The notes beneath the pieces were generated by a model. The model did no database searches, had not been told where the DNA came from, and saw only the letters and a list, made by a program, of their open reading frames with translations. This document shows, one piece after another, positions 1-6,647 of a stretch of 29,475 nt of DNA (positions are counted from its first letter, which is position 1; the number at the start of each line of letters is the position of its first letter). Made by a program: the position numbers and the translations under genes. The stretch is from JACPLA01 sp964602055 (GTDB lineage Bacteria > Bacteroidota > Ignavibacteria > UBA10030), in contig CAZRPU010000030.1 in assembly GCA_964602055.1 (NCBI GenBank), positions 1 to 29,475 of the forward strand. Reading direction: 5' to 3'.

Positions 1-551
1 GTTCCGGCCGAGACATCCTCGAGTGCGAAGAGGGCGCCGCCCCCCGCGTTTGGGGCTGTGTCGACACTTCGGACAAAGTTCCTCGTCAGAATGTTATTGG
101 CAATCCGCGCTCCGGCATCCCGAATGAACACGCCACCGCCACCTACCCACCTGTCGTACGGCGGCGGATGGGGAAACGTCGTGACTGTTCCGCTCCCTCC
201 CTGAATCGTGAATCCCATGATAACGGTATTTGTATCGGCGAACCCTTCAATGGAAATTGTCGAAGCATGTTTCCAGTCAGCACATTTGCTGCCATCAATA
301 ATGGTCTTCAATATATGCAAAGTATCCTTGTCGAGAAGAAATCGGCTGGCAAGGGCGAGATTCTTATTGATCCGGACATTTTCATAATACAGTCCATGAT
401 CAACCAGAACCGTGTCGCCAACGCGGGCAGCATTCACTGCTGATTGGATGGACCTGTAGGATTGCGGAACGCGCAGAATGGTAGGACGCTGCGCGAGGAC
501 AGTTGAGGGGAGAACCAAAATGAGGAAGAGCATGTACCCCGCTGCTTGCAT
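1..551 (-). CDS. secreted parallel beta-helix repeat protein, C-terminus cut by window edge
   Basis: The reading frame is open from the left edge to an ATG at 551; 183 residues are visible. The start has an AAAGGA ribosome site about 8 bases upstream. A second in-frame ATG six codons later is possible. The N-terminus has a hydrophobic signal segment (MLFLILVLPSTVLAQ) with an Ala-Gln cleavage-like end. It is followed by a stretch centred on QSAVNAARVGDTVLV and then GGGVFIRDAGARIANN, the pattern of DUF1565/pectate-lyase-like right-handed beta-helix proteins, where a conserved 'I..A...A..GDTV.V..G.Y.E' stretch opens the helix. Such proteins are exported and often bind or cleave polysaccharide, but no catalytic residues can be assigned in the visible part. 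A truncated relative of its N-terminus lies at 10811-11032. The fold is fairly sure; the function is unknown. Confidence 0.75.
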   Translation of the reverse strand, partial: MQAAGYMLFLILVLPSTVLAQRPTILRVPQSYRSIQSAVNAARVGDTVLVDHGLYYENVRINKNLALASRFLLDKDTLHILKTIIDGSKCADWKHASTISIEGFADTNTVIMGFTIQGGSGTVTTFPHPPPYDRWVGGGGVFIRDAGARIANNILTRNFVRSVDTAPNAGGGALFALEDVSAG

Positions 552-584
552 GCTCCGAGTCCTTTGAGAGTGAAACACAGTCTT

Positions 585-606
585 CCGCGTTTTCTGACAA
601 ACGCGG
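585..606. other. stem-loop in the divergent intergenic region 552-788
   Basis: CCGCGTTT (585-592) and AAACGCGG (599-606) form a perfect 8-bp stem with a 6-base loop. No T-run follows on either strand, so it does not look like a terminator. It lies in the probable leader of the minus-strand beta-helix gene. Nothing else is recognisable in the 237 bases between the two divergent genes, apart from the GAGGA ribosome site before 789. Confidence 0.4.
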
Positions 607-788
607 GGCCTTCTTCGACGATGGGTGTCTCAAGAACTCCGGCGAAGTGGAAGGTTAAGGATTCCCTTTGGGATTGTCAATGCCAGCCCCGCTTTCAAAG
701 CCACGAGAACGAACTTGCCGGATTGAGGGAAAAATCCGTATTATCAGCGGCAATGATCCACACCCTATCATTCGAGGATCAACAACCA

Positions 789-2024
789 ATGACCAATTCG
801 TCGATACTTCGCATCCTCTCCCTTCTGGCGCTTGTTCTGCTTGGATGTAAGAAAGAGGAGGGCCCCATCGAGCCGGCGCCCATCGTTCCTCCCTGGGACA
901 TCGGCCACGGCGCGGAAGCTGTTCTGGGACAGTCGGATTTCACTTCGACGAACGTCAAGACGCTCGGTCAAAGCTCCGTCAACAAACCCTGGGGTCTGGC
1001 CATTTCCGACAACGGTACGCTCTTCGCTATTGACCAACTGAATGCTCATCGCATTCTCCGCTTCGACAGTGTTAACGCGAAGGCGAACGGGGCGAATGCC
1101 GACGGTGTTCTGGGCCAGCCGGATTTTACGACGGGAACATGGAACTACGGGAAATGAGGTAGCACGCCATAAAGCCATTGATTGGAAACGCCGACGTCGC
1201 TCGCGCTCGATGGCGCAGGAAATTTGTATGTGGTTGACCAGGGGAACGGACGAGTTTTGAGGTTCAACGCGGCCGCATCGAAAGCCAACGGAGCAGCTGC
1301 CGACGGTGTGCTCGGCAAACCCAATTTCACGACGAAAGGGTTTGGAACGACGGCGGGCGAATTCTTCACGCCCCAGGCCGTTGCGGTCGATGCCTCGGGC
1401 AATCTCTACGTGGCCGACGGCTCCAACAATCGCGTCCTCAGGTTCAACAGCGCCGCCGGCAAGGCCAACGGAGCCAATGCGGACGCCGTACTGGGGCAAT
1501 CGGATTTCACGACCAGCACGGGAGGCACTGCGGCAAACAAGATGTCCAATCCGATCTCCGTCGCTGTAGACAAGAATGGCAACCTGTATGTGGGAGAGAG
1601 GGGGAACTGCCGCATTCTCATCTTTCTGAATGCGCTGGCAAAAGCGAATGGTGCATCGGCCGACATTGTCCTTGGAAAGGCAGATTTTGGGAATGGATCG
1701 ACGCCCGCATCAGCCACGGCTTCCGTTATCTACTATCCCTACTCGCTTGCTGTCGATCAAAACAACAATCTGTATGTGGCCGACGGCGCGTACAACCGGG
1801 TGCTCGTGTTCTACAATGCGCCGTCGAAATCCAACAACGCCGCTGCCGATGCGGTCATTGGCAAGAAGGATTTTACGAGTTCAAGCGTGACAGCAGCGGC
1901 GGTTGACAACGTGGGACAGCCTTTTGGCGTTGCAGTGCAGAGTTCGACGGGGAAACTTTTTGTCTCGTGCTATTCAAATGCGAGGGTTTTGCGATTTCAG
2001 GCGAAGAGTGCGCTGCATCCTTAG
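789..2024 (+). pseudogene. NHL-repeat six-blade beta-propeller lipoprotein, interrupted by stops
   Basis: The start ATG at 789 has GAGGA about 10 bases upstream and gives a lipoprotein signal with lipobox LLGC followed by KKEE. About six NHL-type blades follow, each with a core like GVAVD..GNLYVAD..NNRVLRF and a linker like KANGA.ADGVLGQ.DFTT, enough for one six-bladed propeller. The frame is broken between blades 1 and 2 by three in-frame stops (TGA 1155, TAA 1170, TGA 1179), and resumes in the same frame at about 1182 through the last blade. The +1 frame is open across this gap and reads HGTTGNEV, resembling GTTAGEF in the next linker. Two compensating frameshifts therefore explain it, either real decay or sequence error. 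A terminator follows at 2055. Confidence 0.8.
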
Positions 2025-2054
2025 GGATGTGACTAGGCTCGTTACAAACAAATC

Positions 2055-2088
2055 CGCCCTCCCGAACAACAGGAGGGCGTTTTGCTTT
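2055..2088 (+). terminator. intrinsic terminator after the NHL gene
   Basis: CGCCCTCC (2055-2062) pairs with GGAGGGCG (2072-2079) over a 9-base loop, followed by TTTTGCTTT on the plus strand. The same hairpin lies just past the 3' end of the minus-strand tRNA and may serve both directions, although the minus-strand T-run is poorer. Confidence 0.8.
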
Positions 2089-2092
2089 ACAG

Positions 2093-2176
2093 TGCCCGGA
2101 ACAGGAGTCGAACCTGCACGTCGTTGCCGACACTAGCTCCTGAAGCTAGCGCGTCTGCCAGTTCCGCCATCCGGGC
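2093..2176 (-). tRNA. tRNA-Leu (anticodon CAG)
   Basis: Acceptor strands GCCCGGA and TCCGGGC pair exactly with discriminator A. The anticodon arm is CTAGC-TTCAGGA-GCTAG, giving anticodon CAG (leucine, codon CUG). There is a long variable arm, as in class II tRNAs, and a GGTTCGACTCC T-arm. The length is 84 bases. CCA is not encoded: the base after the discriminator starts CTGT. Confidence 0.95.
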
Positions 2177-2280
2177 ATAACGAGGAAGATTGAAAATGGG
2201 GAATGGAAAATTTCTTGCATGGTCAACATACGAAGAAATGGCGCGGGATTCAAGAAAACGTCGTGTGTATTGTTTCCCAA

Positions 2281-2316
2281 TAAAAACAGAAGACGCCCGA
2301 GCCTCCAGGCGTCTTC
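2281..2316 (-). terminator. intrinsic terminator after the S9 peptidase gene
   Basis: On the minus strand GAAGACGCC (2316-2308) pairs with GGCGTCTTC (2297-2289), followed by TGTTTTTATT. It lies 28 bases past the stop of the peptidase gene. About 100 bases between this and the tRNA hold nothing recognisable. Confidence 0.8.
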
Positions 2317-2343
2317 GTTCCAAGATCTGCCAGACAGGCGATT

Positions 2344-4494
2344 CTACATCCCCCTTCTCCCCGCTCCAATCTCGTATTCCTTCGGCGGCTCCGCGCCCAT
2401 CAACCACTTCACAAAATAGTCCCAACGCACCCGCATCATGTAGTTTGACTGACTGCCAAATCCATGGCGCTGACTCGGCAGCAGCAGGTCGAAATCCTTG
2501 TTCGCTTTGATGAGTTCTTCGACCACCAGCAATGTATTGTACGGAGGCACATTGTCATCCAGCATGCCGTGTGCAAGCAGGAGTTTGCCCTTCAGATTCT
2601 TGGCCAGATTCTGATTTGCCTCCGCATCGTAATTGTCCTTTCCGTCGGGTGTCTTCACCAGTGCCCCCTGGTACCGCTCTCCCCAGTCGTCTTCATACAC
2701 GCGTTGATCGTGATTGCCGGATTCAGAAATACCCACTTTGAAAAAGTCGGGATACCGGAACATGGCATCGGCCGTGATGAACCCACCGCCTGAATGTCCC
2801 CACATCGCCGCTCTGTCGATATCAATCCACGAGTAACGTTCAGCAAGCTGTTTCATCCCTCCAACCTGATCAGGAAGCGTATTATCCCGCCCCATCGCGC
2901 CATACCAGGTATCGTGAAACGATTTGGACCGATTCGGCGTGCCCATGCCGTCAATGGTCACCACGACGAAGCCAAGCTCTGCCAGCGCCTGACGGTCTCC
3001 ACGCGCCGCAGAAAATGCCCTGCTCCCGGTGCTGCCCGATTGCGGACCAGGATAAGCATTGTTGATGATCGGGTACTTCTTCGAGGGATCGAAATTCGTG
3101 GGGCGGTACAGGAGTCCGTAGATGTCCGTCTTTCCATCCCGTCCTTTCATGGTGATCGGCATGGGCGGTTTCCACCCTGTTGCCAGCAGTTTGGAAATGT
3201 CCGCCTTCTCCAGGGGCATCACCAGCTTACCGTTGGCATCCCGAAGTGTTACCACAGGCGGAACGTCGGGCTTGGAATAGGTATCGATCAGGTAGCGGCC
3301 CGATGGCGACAGCTGTATCGAGTGATGGCCATCGTCGGGTGTGAGCAGCACAAGGTCCTTTCCGTTGAGCCCGACTTTATAGTAATGGAGAAAATAGGGG
3401 TCGCGTCCCTTCTCCCTTCCGTACGCTCCGAAAACGATCGTGCGCGCTTTCGCATCCAGCTTTGCAATCTGTACTGTCATCCCCGGGCCGGTGGTGATCT
3501 GATTCTTCAGCTTGCCCGTTTGAAGGTCGTAGAGATAGAGCTGACCGTAATTGTCCCGCTGCGAATACCAAACGAACTCATTCGTTTCCCAGAGCACTTC
3601 CCATTCACAGTTCATTTCGTAGTGCGTCTCGACCTGTTCGTGGAGCACAGTCCGCACGTCGCCGCTTGACGCGTCAGCGATCCGGACCCAGGCGTCCTTA
3701 TGGAAGCGAGAAGTGGAAATGAAAGCGAACCGTTTCCCGTCAGGACTCCACTTATAGTCCTGCGTCGTGATATCGTCCTCAACAGTTCCGCGGTGATAAT
3801 CCGGAGGCATCTTGAAGCGTATCACGCGAGGACCATCCATTTCGATAATAATCCGGTGGATCATCGCCACAGCGCTGTCGCCGGGGAGCGGATACTTCCA
3901 CGATTGCAGAACGGGATGCCCCGCCTTCGTTTCGACAAGGTACATCTCGCCGACATTTCGCTCATCCTGCTGATGCGTGGCAATCTTCCGGGAGTCGGGA
4001 GACCAGAGGAGAACCGGCCGGTTGCTTTTTTTCCATCCCGCGTTATCTGTGCCATAACCGAAGTTCTCCGCACCATCAGTGGTCAGCTGGATCTCATTTT
4101 TCGTCGCAATGTCCCGGACCCAAAGGTTCCACTCCCGTATGAACGCTTCGAGCTTCCCATCGGGAGATTTCACGGCGTTACTTACTGGCCCCCTGCGAAA
4201 AAATCCGCCCCTTCCTCCCTGGCCCGCCGTATCAGAGGGGCTTGGTGAGTAAGCGGCTCGGCTTTTCTTTGATGGGTCGATGATCACAAAGGAAACGCCT
4301 TCCGGGGTTTCGCTGCGGTACCAGAACCGATCATCAGGAAACCACGTTGCAGCCACGTCGCCGCCGATCACCATGCCTGTGAGATTGGGCGCAAGAAACT
4401 TTTCGGCCCGGGCATAATCGGCCGGCGTGAATATCCTGGGCTGTTGAGCAAGAACTGGTAGAGAAACGAGGAGGAGCAGGAACAACTTCTTCAT
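2344..4494 (-). CDS. S9 family (DPP-IV/prolyl oligopeptidase type) serine peptidase, secreted
   Basis: 716 residues, the usual length for the family. It starts with signal peptide MKKLFLLLLVSLPVLAQQ, so it acts in the periplasm or outside the cell. Residues about 45-450 are a beta-propeller of the DPPIV_N type; the rest is an alpha/beta-hydrolase. The catalytic serine is near residue 568 in GHSGGG, the Asp near 646 in HGMLDDNV, and the His near 677 in SQRHGFG. Family members remove di- or tripeptides or cut after proline in short peptides, supporting growth on protein. The ribosome site AAAGGGAAC precedes the ATG. It is monocistronic, with its own terminator and about 190 bases upstream without an obvious sigma-54 element. 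The exact specificity cannot be read from sequence. Confidence 0.93.
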   Translation of the reverse strand: MKKLFLLLLVSLPVLAQQPRIFTPADYARAEKFLAPNLTGMVIGGDVAATWFPDDRFWYRSETPEGVSFVIIDPSKKSRAAYSPSPSDTAGQGGRGGFFRRGPVSNAVKSPDGKLEAFIREWNLWVRDIATKNEIQLTTDGAENFGYGTDNAGWKKSNRPVLLWSPDSRKIATHQQDERNVGEMYLVETKAGHPVLQSWKYPLPGDSAVAMIHRIIIEMDGPRVIRFKMPPDYHRGTVEDDITTQDYKWSPDGKRFAFISTSRFHKDAWVRIADASSGDVRTVLHEQVETHYEMNCEWEVLWETNEFVWYSQRDNYGQLYLYDLQTGKLKNQITTGPGMTVQIAKLDAKARTIVFGAYGREKGRDPYFLHYYKVGLNGKDLVLLTPDDGHHSIQLSPSGRYLIDTYSKPDVPPVVTLRDANGKLVMPLEKADISKLLATGWKPPMPITMKGRDGKTDIYGLLYRPTNFDPSKKYPIINNAYPGPQSGSTGSRAFSAARGDRQALAELGFVVVTIDGMGTPNRSKSFHDTWYGAMGRDNTLPDQVGGMKQLAERYSWIDIDRAAMWGHSGGGFITADAMFRYPDFFKVGISESGNHDQRVYEDDWGERYQGALVKTPDGKDNYDAEANQNLAKNLKGKLLLAHGMLDDNVPPYNTLLVVEELIKANKDFDLLLPSQRHGFGSQSNYMMRVRWDYFVKWLMGAEPPKEYEIGAGRRGM

Positions 4495-4621
4495 AAAGTT
4501 CCCTTTCTACTGGACAGGTTGTCTTGATTCAGGATTGTCTGGGAAAGGTGTTTGTGAACAGGTGATGATACGAAAATATTATGAGAGTACGAATTCGATT
4601 CTGCGGGCGAAGGAACACTCT

Positions 4622-4656
4622 TGAAAACACAAAAGCCCTTGATTTCGCAAGGGCTT
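4622..4656 (-). terminator. intrinsic terminator after the receiver gene
   Basis: On the minus strand AAGCCCTTG and CAAGGGCTT (4656-4648 and 4641-4633) form a perfect 9-bp stem with a 6-base loop, followed by TTGTGTTTTC. It lies 24 bases past the stop of the receiver gene. Confidence 0.85.
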
Positions 4657-4679
4657 CCGTGATAGGGCTTCGGGGGATT

Positions 4680-5048
4680 CTATGCCCGAACCTGTTTGAG
4701 CGCCTTTCGGACGGCACTCATCAGCTTCTGGGTTCCAAAGGGCTTCAGCAAATATTCCACGTCGGGGTCGGACCTCCAGGCCCCGGCGCCGTTGGCGGCG
4801 CCCGTCATGAGAATCATCGGAATTCCTGCCGTTCGTCCATCCTCCTTCAGCAATTCTCTTAACAAGAAGCCGTTCCCGTTATCCATCATAACGTCACTGA
4901 TGATCACATCGGGCATTTCGGTTCTGGCGATGTCGAATGCAAGCGTGCCATTGTCGGCTTCAACCATTTCGTAGCCTTCATCCTGCAACGCGACAACAAT
5001 GGCAGTCCTGATGCCAATCTCATCGTCCACGACTAATATCTTTTTCAT
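4680..5048 (-). CDS. stand-alone response regulator receiver protein
   Basis: 122 residues make one CheY-like receiver with no output domain. The acidic pair is D8/D9, the phospho-acceptor is D52 in IISDVMM, the switch residue is T82 in LMTG, and the conserved lysine is K102 in LLKPF. All the catalytic residues needed for phosphorylation are therefore present. The start ATG has AAGGAGG about 6 bases upstream. The gene is divergent from a sigma-54 activator lacking a receiver domain, and no histidine kinase is in the window. The two may form a split version of an NtrC-type regulator, or the receiver may act on another partner. A sigma-54-type promoter lies 33-48 bases upstream of the start. 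The receiver assignment is certain; the link with the hydrogenase is inferred. Confidence 0.93.
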   Translation of the reverse strand: MKKILVVDDEIGIRTAIVVALQDEGYEMVEADNGTLAFDIARTEMPDVIISDVMMDNGNGFLLRELLKEDGRTAGIPMILMTGAANGAGAWRSDPDVEYLLKPFGTQKLMSAVRKALKQVRA

Positions 5049-5080
5049 CGAATCCTCCTTGGTCCCTTTCCTTCTCCCCC

Positions 5081-5096
5081 TGCAAATGCCTCGCCG
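5081..5096 (-). promoter_or_regulatory. sigma-54-type -24/-12 promoter of the receiver gene
   Basis: Read on the minus strand the sequence is CGGCGAGGCATTTGCA. It has GG and GC at the exact sigma-54 spacing and a perfect TTGCA -12 element, but three mismatches in the TGGCACG half. Transcription would start near 5070, giving a short leader that contains the AAGGAGG ribosome site of the receiver gene. Confidence 0.55.
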
Positions 5097-5166
5097 TGAT
5101 GATTTTCGCTGAAAATGAAGGATTCCCCAGTGAACTTTCTACAATTTTTACGATCGAAGTCTCAAA

Positions 5167-5194
5167 AACGATTCCCAATTATGGGAAAATCGTT
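5167..5194. promoter_or_regulatory. imperfect palindrome between divergent regulator genes
   Basis: AACGATT (5167-5173) and AATCGTT (5188-5194) are inverted arms, and CCC/GGG inside also pair. The site lies about 70-100 bases upstream of the receiver gene's -24/-12 element, a normal distance for an enhancer, and just upstream of the activator's own -24 element. It could be a binding site for the activator's Fis-type helix-turn-helix. This is inferred from position and symmetry only. Confidence 0.35.
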
Positions 5195-5198
5195 CGTC

Positions 5199-5214
5199 TG
5201 GCAGGATGATTGAC
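5199..5214 (+). promoter_or_regulatory. sigma-54-type -24/-12 promoter of the activator gene
   Basis: TGGCAGGATGATTGAC matches TGGCACG-N4-TTGC(A/T) at most positions, with exact spacing but GA instead of GC in the -12 element. A start near 5226 would leave a leader of about 38 bases before ATG 5264. This supports that ATG over the upstream TTG at 5210, which would lie inside the promoter. Confidence 0.45.
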
Positions 5215-5263
5215 ACGCTTCGGAAAAACCCTTACATATTCCCATCTGCCAGAACACTGGACT

Positions 5264-6241
5264 ATGGAACTCCAAACCCTATCGTTGATCACGCAAAGCG
5301 AGATCATGAAGTCGATTCTCTCCCGCATAGAAACTATTGCGGAATCGGACAGCTCAGTTCTTCTGATTGGTGAAACAGGTGTAGGGAAGGAACTCTTTGC
5401 CGAATACATTCATCGCACAAGCAAGCGGGCAAATATGCCTCTTGTCAAAGTGGGCCTCTCTGCCGTGCCCCAGGACCTCCTCGAGAGCGAATTGTTCGGA
5501 CATGACAAAGGTGCTTATACGAGCGCATCCGCCGAAAAAAAAGGCTTGTTTGAGTTGGCTGAGGGGGGGAGCATCTTTCTCGATGATATCGACGATTTTC
5601 CTTTCGGACTTCAGTCGAAACTGCTCCGGGTGCTGGAATCACGTGAGCTGAAGCGTGTAGGCGGGACGCGGTCTATTCCTCTCGATGTTCGCCTCATTAC
5701 CGCCTCGAAGCTCAATCTCCGGGATCTCGTTGATCGAAACCTCTTTCGGCCTGACTTATACTACCGCATTAACGTTGTCCCTATCACCATTCCCCCCCTC
5801 AGAGATCGGGGAGACGATATTCCGCTTCTCGTCGAACACTTCCTCAAGCGGTTTTCAGCGGGAAAGAACATCAGCATCGCGCACGAAGCAATGGCAGCAT
5901 TCCAGGAATACTCCTGGCCGGGAAATGTACGCGAGCTCCGCAACATCGTCCAACGCATTGCTCTGTTTGCGGGCGAGGAAATCCATTTAAAGGACCTTCC
6001 GGCTGAAATTCAGGGAGACTCGCCTGCGTCCCTTCTGATCAAGGCTTGCACCCGATGCTTCCTCGAGGAAAAAATGACCTATGAGCAGGTCATCGCTTGC
6101 CTTGAGACCAATCTCCTCCAACAGGCACTCAAGGAATCGGGGGGTAATAAAAAGCAGGCAGCCGAACAGCTCAAACTGAGCGTCTCAACTTTCCGCGACA
6201 AACTCAAGAAGTTCAATCTCGACTCCCCTGGGCACGATTAG
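5264..6241 (+). CDS. sigma-54-dependent transcriptional activator (AAA+ with Fis-type HTH), no receiver domain
   Basis: 325 residues from ATG 5264. Residues 5-235 are the AAA+ sigma-54 interaction domain: Walker A GETGVGKE (36-43), ESELFGHDKGAYTSA carrying the sigma-54 contact loop (83-88), Walker B IFLDD (104-108), and FRPDLYYRI with the arginine finger. A Fis-type helix-turn-helix follows at about 285-320 (SGGNKKQAAEQLKLSVSTF). There is no N-terminal sensory or receiver domain. Two positions are unusual: the contact loop is GAYTSA rather than GAFTGA, and Walker B ends DD rather than DE. Related activators such as HupR and HoxA control hydrogenases. Here the hydrogenase operon is directly downstream with a -24/-12 promoter, so this is its likely activator. 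It probably acts from an enhancer and may be constitutive or depend on the neighbouring receiver. Confidence 0.92.
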   Translation: MELQTLSLITQSEIMKSILSRIETIAESDSSVLLIGETGVGKELFAEYIHRTSKRANMPLVKVGLSAVPQDLLESELFGHDKGAYTSASAEKKGLFELAEGGSIFLDDIDDFPFGLQSKLLRVLESRELKRVGGTRSIPLDVRLITASKLNLRDLVDRNLFRPDLYYRINVVPITIPPLRDRGDDIPLLVEHFLKRFSAGKNISIAHEAMAAFQEYSWPGNVRELRNIVQRIALFAGEEIHLKDLPAEIQGDSPASLLIKACTRCFLEEKMTYEQVIACLETNLLQQALKESGGNKKQAAEQLKLSVSTFRDKLKKFNLDSPGHD

Positions 6242-6258
6242 AAGCCTCCCTTCAAGCA

Positions 6259-6297
6259 CGGAAATCCGTACCTGAAGTGACGGATTTCCGCTTTTCG
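6259..6297 (+). terminator. intrinsic terminator after the activator gene
   Basis: CGGAAATCCGT (6259-6269) pairs with ACGGATTTCCG (6280-6290) as a perfect 11-bp stem, followed by CTTTTCG. It separates the activator transcript from the hydrogenase operon, which has its own promoter 45 bases on. Confidence 0.75.
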
Positions 6298-6341
6298 TAC
6301 TTCACACCCCCTGCAAACGCTTCAAATGCGCCCTTTTGCCA

Positions 6342-6357
6342 TGGCACGAGGATTGGG
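6342..6357 (+). promoter_or_regulatory. sigma-54 -24/-12 promoter of the hydrogenase operon
   Basis: TGGCACGAGGATTGGG has a perfect TGGCACG -24 half, exact N4 spacing and TTG of the -12 half; only the C of TTGC is changed. A start near 6368 would leave an 18-base leader before ATG 6386. The spacing, intergenic position and adjacent sigma-54 activator gene all agree. Confidence 0.75.
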
Positions 6358-6385
6358 TAGGCATTTCTGTCAATCACCAATCATC

Positions 6386-6610
6386 ATGATCAAAGAAAAG
6401 CAGACATCACAAGTTTCTCTTCAGGGAACTGTTGCCCAGGTTGTTGAGGAACAGGGTCAGACCGTTACGAAAATCTTTGTGCAGCCTTTTTATCTTTCCG
6501 TCAGAGACGGTCTCGCACTGCATCTGGGCGATACGGTTGAAGTACATGGAAGCATATCGATCAACGACGTGAAACAGGAATTTCAGTCAAAAGACCATGA
6601 CGGTACGTAA
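6386..6610 (+). CDS. small protein of unknown function, first gene of the hydrogenase operon
   Basis: 74 residues from ATG 6386. An upstream in-frame ATG at 6326 lies before the -24/-12 promoter and cannot be used from it. I do not recognise the family. The sequence is rich in alternating polar and hydrophobic residues (SLQGTVAQVV, TKIFVQPFYL, GDTVEVHGSI), suggesting a small beta-barrel. It has no cysteine, no signal peptide and no membrane segment. It is not HypC, which begins MC and has a conserved N-terminal cysteine. No Shine-Dalgarno is visible, and the predicted leader is very short. The hydrogenase small subunit starts 37 bases after its stop. The position suggests a role in assembly or regulation of the enzyme, but this is only inferred. 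Confidence 0.7.
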   Translation: MIKEKQTSQVSLQGTVAQVVEEQGQTVTKIFVQPFYLSVRDGLALHLGDTVEVHGSISINDVKQEFQSKDHDGT

Positions 6611-6647
6611 GTGATATGCAACTTTTCATCTCATGAAGGAGATAGAT

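Noticed and set aside
768..1499. 243-codon minus-strand frame opposite the NHL gene
   Set aside because: It is a shadow of the repeat-rich plus strand, with an Arg/Val-rich composition. The plus strand shows regular NHL blades on both sides of the break.
2794..3669. 291-codon open frame on the plus strand
   Set aside because: It is antisense to the S9 peptidase, which has a complete catalytic triad and propeller. The shadow shows no domain or ribosome site.
5210..5263. Upstream TTG start for the sigma-54 activator
   Set aside because: It would lie within the -24/-12 element, has a poor ribosome site, and adds 18 residues unlike the family.
6307..6322. CCCCCTGCAAACGC, resembling the -12 element of the receiver promoter (CCCCCTGCAAATGC)
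   Set aside because: On the minus strand the TTGCA is present but there is no GG at the -24 position and no gene downstream in that direction other than the antisense of the activator.
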